A stretch of 64,000 nucleotides of DNA from an uncultured Polaribacter sp. (GTDB lineage Bacteria; Bacteroidota; Bacteroidia; Flavobacteriales; Flavobacteriaceae): positions 124,001-188,000 of the forward strand of contig NZ_CANMUE010000002.1 in NCBI RefSeq assembly GCF_947500975.1, given 5' to 3'. Below are positions 9,755 through 19,255 of the stretch, in pieces (position 1 is the first letter of the stretch; each line of letters opens with the position of its first letter). The notes under the pieces were generated by a model. That model saw only the letters and a program-made list of their open reading frames with translations. It did no database searches and was not told the DNA's origin. The position numbers and the translations under genes were made by a program.

Positions 9755-9845
9755 CTATTTCCTGCTTTCACTACTCGCTTTTTTCGTGCCTCAAAAGAGC
9801 TCAAACAAATCGTTCAATCAGGGCTAAGCAATTTTACTAGCTTTT
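9755..9845 (+). repeat. Dispersed flavobacterial structured repeat, copy 1
   Basis: This segment contains ATTTCCTGCTTTCACTA (9757-9773) and TTCAATCAGGGCTAAGC (9813-9829), both recurring in a second element at 35164-35316. Between them a stem forms from GCTTTTTT and AAAAGAGC. It sits in the 225-base gap after fabI. I recall similar CAATCAGGGCTAA sequences scattered in flavobacterial genomes; their function is unknown. Confidence 0.65.
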
Positions 9846-9937
9846 ATGAAATTTAAAAATATAAAATGCAAATCTATTTAGGTTTGCGTTTTTTGTTTTT
9901 TTACATTTACAATATCATAATTTTAGCATAAAAAATT

Positions 9938-10903
9938 TTGAATCCTTCAGAACTTATTTTTTCTATAATAATTCCAGTTTACAATCGTCCGCAAGAAATA
10001 GACGAGTTGTTAGAAAGCTTAATAAAACAAAATTTTTCTGACGATTTTGAGGTTTTAATCATAGAAGATGGTTCAACTAAAAAAAGTGATAAAATTGTAG
10101 AGAAATACAAATCAACTTTAAATTTAAAATACTTTTTTAAAGAAAATACAGGAGCAGGCGCAAGCCGTAATTTCGGAATGCAAAAAGCCTCTGGAAATTA
10201 TTTTATCATTTTAGATTCAGATGTAATTGTTCCAAATCAATACTTGTTTGAAGTAAAAAAAGCTTTAAAAGAAAAGTATACTGATGCTTTTGGTGGTCCA
10301 GACGCAGCACATAAAAGCTTTACATGGCTACAGAAAGCAATTAATTATTCTATGACCTCAGTGTTAACAACAGGCGGAATTCGTGGTAAGAAACAAGCGG
10401 TTGGTAAATTTCAACCAAGAAGTTTTAATTTAGGAATTTCTAAGAAAGCATTTCAAGAAACACAAGGGTTTTCAAAAATGAAAAATGGAGAAGATATAGA
10501 TTTAACATTTCGTCTTTGGAAAAATAGTTTTGAAACACAGTTGATTGAAAAAGCTTTTGTTTATCATAAACGAAGAAGTAGTATTCAGCAGTTTTTTAAC
10601 CAAACTTTTGGTTTTGGAACTGCAAGACCAATTTTAAATAAAAAACACCCCAAAACCTCTAAAATTACTTATTGGTTTCCAAGTCTATTTATTTTAGGTT
10701 TAGATGTTAGTATTATTTTATCTGTTTTTGGTTATCATCAATTATTATATTTCTATGGATTTTATTTTATAGTAATTTTTGTAGATTCTTTATTTCAAAA
10801 TAAAAACATCTATGTTGCTTTTTTAAGTATAATTACTTCTCTAGTACAATTTTTAGGTTATGGTTTAGGTTTTTTGCAATCACAATTTTTTAATAAAAAA
10901 TAA
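9938..10903 (+). CDS. Family 2 glycosyltransferase, membrane-associated
   Basis: A 321-residue GT-A enzyme that would transfer a sugar from a nucleotide donor. The N-terminal fold starts IIIPVYNRPQEI (10-21). The metal-binding DxD-type motif is DSD at 93-95 (ILDSDVIVP), and NGEDIDLTFRLW carries the ED catalytic-base region. The last 75 residues contain two or three hydrophobic segments that probably anchor it to the inner membrane. The start is TTG 9938. Acceptor and pathway cannot be told. It converges with yidC and shares a two-way terminator with it. Confidence 0.88.
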   Translation: MNPSELIFSIIIPVYNRPQEIDELLESLIKQNFSDDFEVLIIEDGSTKKSDKIVEKYKSTLNLKYFFKENTGAGASRNFGMQKASGNYFIILDSDVIVPNQYLFEVKKALKEKYTDAFGGPDAAHKSFTWLQKAINYSMTSVLTTGGIRGKKQAVGKFQPRSFNLGISKKAFQETQGFSKMKNGEDIDLTFRLWKNSFETQLIEKAFVYHKRRSSIQQFFNQTFGFGTARPILNKKHPKTSKITYWFPSLFILGLDVSIILSVFGYHQLLYFYGFYFIVIFVDSLFQNKNIYVAFLSIITSLVQFLGYGLGFLQSQFFNKK

Positions 10904-10932
10904 AACCCAAAACAATTAAGTTTTGGGTTTTA
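10902..10932. terminator. Bidirectional terminator between glycosyltransferase and yidC
   Basis: A perfect stem AAAACCCAAAAC/GTTTTGGGTTTT with a short AT-rich loop. It has A-runs on one side and T-runs on the other, so it serves both converging genes. The stem begins within the glycosyltransferase stop codon. Confidence 0.85.
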
Positions 10933-10960
10933 TTAAATTTATTGAAAGAAAATTACTTTT

Positions 10961-12832
10961 CTATTTCTTTTGTCTTGCTTGTTGTTCTTGCGCTTGTTTC
11001 ATAGCAGTATCAATACGCTGTCTAAATTTGCTCTTTGCTTTTTCAGGACGTTTTTTATTTTCTTCTATTTGCGCATGAATTTTATCTTCATCAATTACAA
11101 AATTTTTAATTACTAACATAATTGCTATTGTTAGTAAGTTAGAAATAAAGTAATACAAACTTAAAGAACTTGCATAATTGTTAAAGAAAAATAACATCAT
11201 AATAGGAGAGAAGTAAATCATATACTTCATCATTTTACTCATATCGGGCATTCCTTCTTGTGCAGGAGCTTGCATATTTGCTTGCTGACTTTGGTTCATT
11301 TTCATGTAAAAGAAAATTGCAATTGAAGCCAAAATAGGAAATAAACTTACGTGATCTCCATAAAAAGGAATTGAAAAAGGAAGTTTAAAAATGGTATCGT
11401 AAGAAGATAAATCATTTGCCCATAAAAATTTTTCTTGTCTTAATGATAAGTTGGTAGGAAAAAATTTAAACAATGCAAAGAATACTGGCATTTGTAACAA
11501 TGCTGGTATACAACCAGACATCATACTAACTCCAGCTTTTCGTTGAATAGCCATGGTTTCTTGCTGGCGCTTCATAGCGTTTTCTTTACCAGGATATTTT
11601 TCATTTAAGGCAGTTAACTCAGGTCTTATCACCTTCATTTTTGCACTTGACAAATAAGATTTATAAACTAGTGGAGACATAATTAAACGAACCACAATAG
11701 TCATTAAAATAATAATCAATCCGTAGTTTGATAAAAAAACTTTTAAGAAATTAAATACAGGATAAAATACAGTTCTGTTTAAGAAACCAAAAATACCCCA
11801 ACCTAAATCTGCTGTTTCATCTAAATCTGTACCCTCAAAAGTTTTTAATAAATTATAATCGCTTGGTCCGTAAAACCATTTCATGTTATAATTTAATTCT
11901 CCACCTGTTAAAGCCAAAGGTGTTTTTAATTCATATCTTTTTGTAAAAACAGTATCAATTTTTTCATCTTCTACTAAATCAGTAGAAGTTACTGTTGCAT
12001 TATTAAAAGGAGTATCTGTTAATAAATTAGAAGTAAAAAAATGTTGTTTGTAAGCAACCCAATCTACATCATTTATAATTTCAGATTTCCCAGCATTTAA
12101 ATAATCAACTTCATCTTCGGTTTTATAATAATAGTAAGAGTACATTGTGTTTTCTGTACGAATACTTTTTTCATTTCTAAACCCATTTAAAGACCAATCT
12201 AAATTAATTGTATTAGATGAATTGATAACATTACTTAATCCTTGTGATCTAACAGAGAAATCAACCATATAATTTTTAGGTTTCATTTCATATCTATATT
12301 CTAAAAACTGAGTGTCAGAAACTTTTAGTTTCATTGATAATACTTGATTATCTCCGTTTTTAGTTAAGGAAGGCTCAAAAAGTAAATCTTTTGTGTTTAA
12401 AATTCTGTTATCTGTTGTTCCAAAATTAATGTTAAAAGACGAGTTGTTGTCTTTAATCATATATAAAGGTAAAGAATCGTAGGTTTTGTAGTTTTTAATT
12501 AAAGCTTCTACAATTTGCCCACCTTTATTATCAATGGTTAATTTAACTAAATCATTTTCTAAAACTGAACTACCATCAGAACCATTAATAGCACTTTGTG
12601 CAAAAGCTCCTAGTTTATTTTGAAAAGCAATTTGTTTTAAGGAATCATTTTCAAATATTTGAACAGTATTTTTTGCATCTTCTTTTTTGTTATTTGATAC
12701 ATTTACTACTTCTTCATTGTTAATTTCTTCAGGGTTTTCTTTTGGTGCATTCGTATTAAAATACCACAACATAATTCCTCCTAAAAGAATCATTCCTATA
12801 AAAGAATTGTAATCGAATTTTTTTTGTTCCAT
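10961..12832 (-). CDS. yidC: Membrane protein insertase YidC
   Basis: YidC (Oxa1 family) inserts and folds inner-membrane proteins, alone or with Sec. The protein has an N-terminal membrane anchor (MILLGGIMLWYF), a large periplasmic beta domain (about 60-340), and five C-terminal membrane helices including the conserved RLIMSPLVYKSYLSS and GCIPALLQMPVFFALF segments, then a basic tail. ATG 12832 gives MEQKKFDYNS, the usual Bacteroidota N-terminus; an upstream in-frame TTG at 12850 is less likely. It is transcribed away from pyrG's 3' end with its own promoter. Confidence 0.96.
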   Translation of the reverse strand: MEQKKFDYNSFIGMILLGGIMLWYFNTNAPKENPEEINNEEVVNVSNNKKEDAKNTVQIFENDSLKQIAFQNKLGAFAQSAINGSDGSSVLENDLVKLTIDNKGGQIVEALIKNYKTYDSLPLYMIKDNNSSFNINFGTTDNRILNTKDLLFEPSLTKNGDNQVLSMKLKVSDTQFLEYRYEMKPKNYMVDFSVRSQGLSNVINSSNTINLDWSLNGFRNEKSIRTENTMYSYYYYKTEDEVDYLNAGKSEIINDVDWVAYKQHFFTSNLLTDTPFNNATVTSTDLVEDEKIDTVFTKRYELKTPLALTGGELNYNMKWFYGPSDYNLLKTFEGTDLDETADLGWGIFGFLNRTVFYPVFNFLKVFLSNYGLIIILMTIVVRLIMSPLVYKSYLSSAKMKVIRPELTALNEKYPGKENAMKRQQETMAIQRKAGVSMMSGCIPALLQMPVFFALFKFFPTNLSLRQEKFLWANDLSSYDTIFKLPFSIPFYGDHVSLFPILASIAIFFYMKMNQSQQANMQAPAQEGMPDMSKMMKYMIYFSPIMMLFFFNNYASSLSLYYFISNLLTIAIMLVIKNFVIDEDKIHAQIEENKKRPEKAKSKFRQRIDTAMKQAQEQQARQKK

Positions 12833-12862
12833 GTTTTTATTTGGTGTCAATTTGTCATAAAG

Positions 12863-12898
12863 TCAAGACGAAATCTTGATAAAAAAACGACAAATGTA
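12863..12898 (-). promoter_or_regulatory. yidC promoter -7 box and leader hairpin
   Basis: On the minus strand TACATTTG (12891-12898) fits TAnnTTTG, placing the transcript start near 12885 and leaving a leader of about 50 bases. Within the leader TCAAGA (12863-12868) and TCTTGA (12874-12879) form a six-pair hairpin with loop CGAAA. Whether the hairpin regulates yidC is unknown. Confidence 0.5.
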
Positions 12899-12983
12899 GT
12901 TAAAAAGCAATTTTTATATGATGTTTACTACTTTAAATTATATACTATTTAATAGTTCAAATAGTATTCCTTTTTTTACTAAA

Positions 12984-14597
12984 TTAACTTTTTGATTGTT
13001 TTAAAGCCGCTTTTATAAAATTCACAAATAATGGATGCGGTTTTAAAACGGTACTTTTATATTCTGGATGATATTGTACACCGACAAACCAAGGGTGGTT
13101 AGGGATTTCAACAACTTCAACTAAACCAGTTTTAGGGTTTATTCCTGTAGCTTTCATTCCAGCAGCTTCAATTTGAGCTAAATAGTCATTATTAAATTCA
13201 AAACGATGTCTGTGACGTTCACTAATAAATTCAGATTTGTAAGCATTATAAACTTTTGAGCCTTTAGATATATTACAATCCCAGGCTCCTAAACGCATTG
13301 TACCACCTTTTTCTGTTACATTTTTTTGACTTTCCATCAAATTAATAACTGGGTGTTTTGTGCTTTTATTCATTTCTGTAGAACTAGCATTTTCTAAATT
13401 CAATACATTTCTAGCAAATTCAATAACCGCCATCTGCATTCCTAAACAAATTCCAAAAAACGGAATGTTATTTTCTCTGGCATACTTTACAGCTTTAATT
13501 TTACCTTCAATACCTCTATCACCAAAACCAGGCGCAACTAAAATTCCGTTTAATCCTTGTAATTTTTTCTCAACATTTTTAGGAGTTAAGCTTTCAGAAT
13601 GAATCCATCTAACTTTTACTTTTGTTTCATGAGATGAACCTGCATGAATAAAAGCTTCGGTAATTGATTTATAAGAATCTTGTAGCTCAATATATTTACC
13701 AATTAACCCAATTTCTACTTCAGAAGTTGGGTTTTTATGTTTCTGAACAAAATTGTTCCAAACTTTTAATTCTGGTTTTAAAGGTGATGATAATTTTAGT
13801 TTCTTTAAAACTACTTCATCTAAACCTTGTTCTAACATTAAATTAGGAACATCATAAATAGTTTCTGCATCTATAGATTGTATTACATCTTCTTTTTTAA
13901 CATTACAAAAAAGGGCTAATTTTCTTTTAATATCATCAGAAATTTCATGCTCAGTTCTACACACTAAAATATTTGGTCCTACACCACTTTGCATCAACAT
14001 TTTAACTGAGTGTTGTGTAGGTTTTGTTTTTAATTCACCCGCTGCAGCTAAATAAGGCACTAAGGTTAAGTGAATTACTATTGCGTTTTCTTCTCCTTTT
14101 TCCCACAACATTTGTCTTACAGACTCAACATAAGGTAGAGATTCTATATCCCCAACTGTTCCTCCAATTTCAGTAATAACAATATCAAAATCGCCAGTTT
14201 CACCTAAAATTTGAATTCTACGTTTAATTTCATCAGTAATATGAGGAATAACTTGAACCGTTTTTCCTAAAAACTCTCCTTTTCTTTCCTTATTTATTAC
14301 AGATTGATAAACTCTACCAGTAGTAACATTGTTAGCTTGACTTGTAGGGATATTTAAAAAACGCTCATAATGTCCTAAATCTAAATCAGTTTCAGCACCA
14401 TCATCAGTTACATAGCACTCGCCATGTTCATAAGGGTTTAAGGTTCCTGGATCTATATTAATATATGGGTCTAATTTTTGGATAGTAACAGAAAATCCTC
14501 TTTCTTGTAATAATTTAGCTAAAGAAGCAGCAATAATTCCTTTTCCAAGTGATGATGTTACGCCCCCTGTTACAAAAACGTATTTAGTGTTGTGCAT
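12984..14597 (-). CDS. pyrG: CTP synthase (glutamine hydrolysing)
   Basis: PyrG aminates UTP to CTP using glutamine and ATP. The N-terminal synthase domain has [12 protein letters not shown]. The C-terminal class I glutamine amidotransferase has nucleophile Cys in FFGICLGMQ and the His-Glu pair in [11 protein letters not shown] 14597 gives [12 protein letters not shown] and 537 residues. An in-frame TTG at 14618 is ruled out because it overlaps the promoter -7 box at 14616-14623. Confidence 0.97.
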   Translation of the reverse strand: MHNTKYVFVTGGVTSSLGKGIIAASLAKLLQERGFSVTIQKLDPYINIDPGTLNPYEHGECYVTDDGAETDLDLGHYERFLNIPTSQANNVTTGRVYQSVINKERKGEFLGKTVQVIPHITDEIKRRIQILGETGDFDIVITEIGGTVGDIESLPYVESVRQMLWEKGEENAIVIHLTLVPYLAAAGELKTKPTQHSVKMLMQSGVGPNILVCRTEHEISDDIKRKLALFCNVKKEDVIQSIDAETIYDVPNLMLEQGLDEVVLKKLKLSSPLKPELKVWNNFVQKHKNPTSEVEIGLIGKYIELQDSYKSITEAFIHAGSSHETKVKVRWIHSESLTPKNVEKKLQGLNGILVAPGFGDRGIEGKIKAVKYARENNIPFFGICLGMQMAVIEFARNVLNLENASSTEMNKSTKHPVINLMESQKNVTEKGGTMRLGAWDCNISKGSKVYNAYKSEFISERHRHRFEFNNDYLAQIEAAGMKATGINPKTGLVEVVEIPNHPWFVGVQYHPEYKSTVLKPHPLFVNFIKAALKQSKS

Positions 14598-14615
14598 GGT
14601 AGTCTTAGGTTTGCG

Positions 14616-14646
14616 CAAAAGTACTAACTCTAGTTTTTATCACAAA
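14616..14646 (-). promoter_or_regulatory. pyrG promoter (TTTG-N19-TACTTTTG)
   Basis: Minus-strand TTTG (14643-14646), a 19-base spacer and TACTTTTG (14616-14623) match the Bacteroidota housekeeping promoter. The expected transcript start near 14609 leaves a leader of about 12 bases before ATG 14597. Confidence 0.75.
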
Positions 14647-14717
14647 TAAAAAAGAGATAAAATTATAATTTTTGATTGTTTAATTTAAATTTAAATTTAA
14701 ATTTGAAAAAAAATGTT

Positions 14718-15275
14718 ATGAAAAAAATAATTGTAATAACTTTCCTTTTCTTTTCTTTTTCTTTGTTTTCTCAGGCTTTAGGTAAAACAATTGAAAGATC
14801 TTTAAATAGTATTCAAATTGGTACTGTTGGAGGATGGTTTAATAATGAAGTTAGGTTTGCAGATCAATTTACATTAAGAACTGAAATTGGTTTGTATTCT
14901 GAAATCACAGCAGGAGTTGGCTTTTTTCTTGCGCCAGAAGTAAATTTAGAACCACGTTGGTATTATAATTTTAAAAAACGTGCTAAAAAAAGTTTAAATG
15001 TAACAAATAATTCAGCTAATTTTTTAACAGTTAAAACAAGTTATAGATCTAGTTTATTTGAAATTTCTTCTTTTGATGATAACTTAAATAGAGCAGAAGA
15101 TAGTTTTTCAATTATACCAAAATGGGGAATTAGAAGAAGTTTAAGTATGAAAATAAACTACGAATTAGGTCTAGGTTTGGGGTATTTATTTTATATAAAT
15201 CAAAAGTACCCAAGTGTTAGCGAGTCTGATGGTCTAGTAGTTGATCTTCACATAAGAATTGGATATAATTTTTAG
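14718..15275 (+). CDS. Predicted outer-membrane beta-barrel protein
   Basis: A 185-residue exported protein: signal peptide MKKIIVITFLFFSFSLFSQA followed by alternating hydrophobic/polar strands and an aromatic end (HIRIGYNF), typical of a small outer-membrane barrel. ATG 14718 starts the signal peptide; the upstream TTG in the same frame reads through a simple (AAATTT)n-like run at about 14680-14704 and is unlikely to be used. Two bases separate its stop from the start of the broken lipoprotein gene downstream, suggesting the two were once an operon. Function unknown. Confidence 0.75.
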   Translation: MKKIIVITFLFFSFSLFSQALGKTIERSLNSIQIGTVGGWFNNEVRFADQFTLRTEIGLYSEITAGVGFFLAPEVNLEPRWYYNFKKRAKKSLNVTNNSANFLTVKTSYRSSLFEISSFDDNLNRAEDSFSIIPKWGIRRSLSMKINYELGLGLGYLFYINQKYPSVSESDGLVVDLHIRIGYNF

Positions 15276-15277
15276 TT

Positions 15278-15931
15278 TTGAAATATAAATATTTAATATT
15301 TTTTTGTGGGCTATTTTTTTCTTGTTCGGTTTTGTTTCCAAAAGGGATAACTTTTAACCTAGCAGATTATAACTATGATTATTTAACGTTTAATAAAAAG
15401 TTAGATAGAAATAATGTAAAATATATATAAAACCATACAACTATAGGTAAGTCTAATTTTAATAATGGGACAAATTTTCCTTTTATTTTTAAGTTTTTTC
15501 AAGATGAATTGAAAGAAAATGTAATCAAAAAAAACCAGTATAAAAATAATATAGGTAAATTATGCATACCTTTTTCAATTGATTATGATATTACAAATAA
15601 AAATGTTCAATTTCTAAAACAGTATACAGATTTTGATTATATTATTTTAACTAAAATTCAATATTTAGAGGAATTAGATAAAAACACTTTAACTTCGTTA
15701 AATAAAAAAAGATTATCGAGTTCAAAAGCTGGTGCAATTTCATTTATTAAAATTTTTGACATAAAAAATAATCAAATATTTATTGAAATGAGTTGTACAG
15801 CTGACGTTACTATTAATGAAACACGAAATATTTATTCTGGTATTAGAGAGTTTCAACCAATTTCAATTCATAAAAAGTCTTATGACTTAGGAGAAAAATC
15901 AATGAAAAAGTTGTTAAATAGAATAAAGTGA
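15278..15931 (+). pseudogene. Lipoprotein gene interrupted by one in-frame TAA
   Basis: From TTG 15278 the frame encodes MKYKYLIFFCGLFFSCSVLF, a lipoprotein signal with lipobox Cys16, then about 30 more residues, ending at TAA 15428-15430. The same frame then stays open without shift from 15431 to 15931, giving coherent protein (QYTDFDYIILTKIQYLEE, then GIREFQPISIHKKSYDLG). A single base change such as AAA to TAA explains it. The intact product would be a lipoprotein of about 217 residues. No family was recognised. Alternatives are a sequencing error, stop readthrough, or re-initiation at TTG 15509. Confidence 0.8.
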
Positions 15932-15958
15932 AAATATTTAATTTTTTTTGAAATTGTA

Positions 15959-15989
15959 TTTGCCATAAATAAAAACAGTTGTATATTTG
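15959..15989 (+). promoter_or_regulatory. rpmH promoter (TTTG-N19-TATATTTG)
   Basis: TTTG at 15959-15962, a 19-base spacer and TATATTTG at 15982-15989 give a near-ideal Bacteroidota promoter. Transcription would start near 15996, leaving a leader of about 65 bases before rpmH. Confidence 0.8.
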
Positions 15990-16060
15990 CACACGCTTTT
16001 GGTTAGGTATAAAACTGTGAAGCAAAAAATAATAAAAGAAGATTTTTAAAAATACATATA

Positions 16061-16222
16061 ATGCCGAAAAGAACGTATCAACCATCAAAGAGAAAGAGAA
16101 GAAACAAACATGGTTTCATGGAAAGAATGGCTTCTGCTAATGGTAGAAAAGTTTTAGCTAGAAGAAGAGCTAAAGGAAGAAAGAAAATATCTGTTTCATC
16201 TGAAGCAAGACCAAAAAGATAA
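16061..16222 (+). CDS. rpmH: 50S ribosomal protein L34
   Basis: A 53-residue very basic protein, [20 protein letters not shown] at the start and [15 protein letters not shown] in the middle, which is the diagnostic L34 sequence, with a short C-terminal extension ([11 protein letters not shown]). L34 is a small component of the large ribosomal subunit. It has its own promoter and a strong terminator, so it is a single-gene unit ahead of carB. The common bacterial neighbours rnpA and dnaA are not adjacent here. Confidence 0.98.
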   Translation: MPKRTYQPSKRKRRNKHGFMERMASANGRKVLARRRAKGRKKISVSSEARPKR

Positions 16223-16245
16223 TGATTAACAATTTGTTAATAATA

Positions 16246-16278
16246 AAGGTGTTACTATTCGTAGTAACACCTTTTTTT
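16246..16278 (+). terminator. Terminator after rpmH
   Basis: A perfect 12-pair stem AAGGTGTTACTA/TAGTAACACCTT closed by a TTCG tetraloop and followed by a T run. It is the clearest intrinsic terminator in the window. Confidence 0.95.
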
Positions 16279-16329
16279 ATACCTAAGACCTAATTATTTT
16301 TACAACTTAATAAAACACAGTTAATTACG

Positions 16330-19185
16330 ATGCCAAAAAGAAAAGACTTAAACTCCATTTTAATTATTGGATCAGGACCTATTGTTATTGGGCAAGCATG
16401 CGAATTTGATTATTCAGGATCACAATCTCTACGTTCTTTAAGAGAAGATGGAATTGAAACTATTTTAATCAATTCTAATCCAGCAACTATTATGACAGAT
16501 CCTTCAATGGCTGATCATGTATACTTGTTGCCTTTAACAACAAAATCAATTATTCAAATTTTAAAAGAGCATCCTCAAATTGATGCAGTTTTACCAACAA
16601 TGGGTGGTCAAACAGCATTAAATTTATGTATTGAAGCAGATGATAAAGGAATTTGGAAAGATTTTGATGTACAATTAATTGGTGTTGATATTGACGCAAT
16701 TAATGTTACTGAAGATAGAGAGCAATTTAGAGAGTTGATGTTGAAGATTGATGTGCCAATGGCGCCACAAGCCACAGCTACATCTTTCTTAAAAGGAAAA
16801 GAAATTGCACAAGAATATGGTTTTCCGTTAGTTATTCGTTCATCATATACTTTAGGTGGAGCAGGAGCATCAATAGTATATGATCCAAAAGATTTTGACG
16901 AATTATTGAGCAGAGGTTTAGAAGCATCACCCATACATGAGGTGATGATTGATAAAGCAATGATGGGATGGAAAGAGTATGAATTAGAATTATTACGTGA
17001 TAAAAATGATAACGTAGTAATTATCTGTTCAATCGAAAATATGGATCCGATGGGTATTCATACAGGAGATTCAATAACAGTTGCTCCGGCAATGACATTA
17101 TCAGATAAAACTTACCAAAAAATGCGTGATATGGCAATTCATATGATGCGATCAATTGGTGATTTTGAAGGAGGTTGTAACGTTCAGTTTGCTGTTTCTC
17201 CAGATGAAAAAGAAGATATTATTGCAATTGAAATTAATCCACGTGTTTCACGTTCTTCAGCTTTAGCTAGTAAAGCAACGGGTTACCCTATTGCAAAAGT
17301 AGCTACAAAATTAGCTATTGGTTATACATTAGATGAATTAGAAAACGGAATTACAAAATCTACTTCAGCTTTATTTGAGCCAACTTTAGATTATGTAATT
17401 GTAAAAATACCACGTTGGAATTTTGATAAATTCGAAGGGTCAGATAGAACTTTAGGTTTACAAATGAAGGCCGTTGGAGAAGTTATGGGAATTGGACGTT
17501 CTTTCCAAGAGGCATTACACAAAGCAACACAATCTTTAGAAATTAAAAGAAACGGGTTAGGAGCAGATGGTAAAGGTTATAAAGATTACAACCAAGTAAT
17601 TGATAAATTAACCAATGCAAGTTGGGATCGTGTTTTTGCAATTTATGATGCAATTGCAATGGGTATTCCTCTAAGTCAGATTTATGATATCACAAAAATT
17701 GATATGTGGTATTTAAAACAATATGAAGAGTTATTTCAACTAGAAAAAGAAATTTCTACCTATACAATTGATACGCTTCAAAGAGATTTATTATTAGAAG
17801 CTAAGCAAAAAGGTTATGGTGATAGGCAATTAGCGCATATGTTAGGTTGTTTAGAAAGTGAAGTTTATAGTAAAAGAGAAGATTTAAAAGTACAGCGTGT
17901 TTTTAAGTTAGTAGATACTTGTGCGGCAGAGTTTACCGCAAAAACACCTTATTATTATTCAACTTTTGAAAACGAAATTGAAACTGCTGATGGAGAAATT
18001 ATCATTGCAAATGAAAGTGTTGTTACAGATAAAAAGAAAGTTATTGTTTTAGGATCTGGACCGAACAGAATTGGACAAGGTATTGAGTTTGATTATTGTT
18101 GTGTACACGGAGTTTTAGCTGCTGCAGAATGTGGTTATGAAACGATAATGATTAACTGTAACCCTGAAACAGTTTCTACTGATTTTGATACAGCTGATAA
18201 GTTATATTTTGAGCCAGTTTTTTGGGAGCATATTTATGACATTATTCGTCACGAAAAACCAGAAGGTGTAATTGTTCAATTAGGAGGGCAAACTGCATTA
18301 AAGTTAGCAGAAAAATTAACTAAATACGGTATTAAAATTATTGGTACTTCTTTTGAAGCTTTAGATATTGCTGAAGATAGAGGAAGATTCTCATCAATGT
18401 TAAAAAACAATAAAATTCCTTTTCCTAAGTATGGTATCGCAGAAACTGCAGATGAAGCTTTGGTTTTAGCTGATGAATTAGATTTTCCTATTTTGGTAAG
18501 ACCTTCGTATGTTTTAGGAGGACAGGGGATGAAAATTGTAATCAATAAAGAAGAATTAGTTGAGCATGTTGTGGATTTATTAGGTAGAATGCCAAATAAT
18601 AAGTTGTTGTTAGATCATTATTTAGATGGAGCAATTGAAGCGGAAGCTGATGCAATTTGTGATGCTGATGGAAATGTTTACATCATCGGAATTATGGAGC
18701 ACATAGAGCCTTGTGGAATTCATTCAGGAGATTCTAATGCAACTTTACCAGCTTTTAATTTAGGAGAATTTGTAATGCAACAAATTAAAGATCATACTCA
18801 CACTATAGCAAGAGAATTAAAAACCGTTGGTTTAATTAATATTCAGTTTGCTATAAAAGATGATACTGTTTATATTATTGAAGCTAATCCTAGAGCATCT
18901 AGAACTGTACCGTTTATAGCAAAAGCTTATAAAGAGCCTTATGTAAACTATGCAACTAAAGTTATGTTAGGAGAAAAGAAAGTAACAGACTTTAATTTTA
19001 ATCCTCAATTAGAAGGTTTTGCAATTAAACAACCAGTTTTTTCTTTTAATAAGTTTCCTAATGTAAATAAAAAATTAGGTCCAGAAATGAAATCGACAGG
19101 AGAAAGTATTCTGTTTATTGATAGTTTAAAAGATGATGAATTTTATAATTTATATTCAAGACGTAAAATGTATTTGAATAAATAA
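16330..19185 (+). CDS. carB: Carbamoyl-phosphate synthase large subunit, without C-terminal regulatory domain
   Basis: CarB makes carbamoyl phosphate from bicarbonate, ATP and ammonia for arginine and pyrimidine synthesis. Two homologous halves each contain a PreATP-grasp and ATP-grasp domain: the first from residue 1 (GSGPIVIGQACEFDYSG) to about 400, the second from about 570 (GSGPNRIGQGIEFDYCC). At 951 residues it ends just after STGESILFIDS. The roughly 120-140 residue MGS-like allosteric domain of the 1073-residue E. coli enzyme is absent. This appears normal in flavobacteria. carA is not nearby. Confidence 0.96.
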   Translation: MPKRKDLNSILIIGSGPIVIGQACEFDYSGSQSLRSLREDGIETILINSNPATIMTDPSMADHVYLLPLTTKSIIQILKEHPQIDAVLPTMGGQTALNLCIEADDKGIWKDFDVQLIGVDIDAINVTEDREQFRELMLKIDVPMAPQATATSFLKGKEIAQEYGFPLVIRSSYTLGGAGASIVYDPKDFDELLSRGLEASPIHEVMIDKAMMGWKEYELELLRDKNDNVVIICSIENMDPMGIHTGDSITVAPAMTLSDKTYQKMRDMAIHMMRSIGDFEGGCNVQFAVSPDEKEDIIAIEINPRVSRSSALASKATGYPIAKVATKLAIGYTLDELENGITKSTSALFEPTLDYVIVKIPRWNFDKFEGSDRTLGLQMKAVGEVMGIGRSFQEALHKATQSLEIKRNGLGADGKGYKDYNQVIDKLTNASWDRVFAIYDAIAMGIPLSQIYDITKIDMWYLKQYEELFQLEKEISTYTIDTLQRDLLLEAKQKGYGDRQLAHMLGCLESEVYSKREDLKVQRVFKLVDTCAAEFTAKTPYYYSTFENEIETADGEIIIANESVVTDKKKVIVLGSGPNRIGQGIEFDYCCVHGVLAAAECGYETIMINCNPETVSTDFDTADKLYFEPVFWEHIYDIIRHEKPEGVIVQLGGQTALKLAEKLTKYGIKIIGTSFEALDIAEDRGRFSSMLKNNKIPFPKYGIAETADEALVLADELDFPILVRPSYVLGGQGMKIVINKEELVEHVVDLLGRMPNNKLLLDHYLDGAIEAEADAICDADGNVYIIGIMEHIEPCGIHSGDSNATLPAFNLGEFVMQQIKDHTHTIARELKTVGLINIQFAIKDDTVYIIEANPRASRTVPFIAKAYKEPYVNYATKVMLGEKKVTDFNFNPQLEGFAIKQPVFSFNKFPNVNKKLGPEMKSTGESILFIDSLKDDEFYNLYSRRKMYLNK

Positions 19186-19200
19186 GTCAAAATTTGATTA

Positions 19201-19230
19201 AAAAAAAGCAACCAATAGGTTGCTTTTTTT
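19201..19230. terminator. Terminator after carB
   Basis: A perfect 13-pair stem AAAAAAAGCAACC/GGTTGCTTTTTTT with loop AATA, beginning 15 bases after the carB stop. Its symmetry would also serve the minus-strand gene that ends at 19256. Confidence 0.9.
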
Positions 19231-19255
19231 GTTTAAGTATGTACTTGTTTATTTT

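Noticed and set aside
12833..12850. TTG start for yidC at 12850
   Set aside because: ATG 12832 gives the family's normal N-terminus; the TTG adds six residues with no support.
14676..14717. TTG start for the outer-membrane protein
   Set aside because: It would place a 14-residue Asn/Leu repeat before a clean signal peptide; ATG 14718 is far better.
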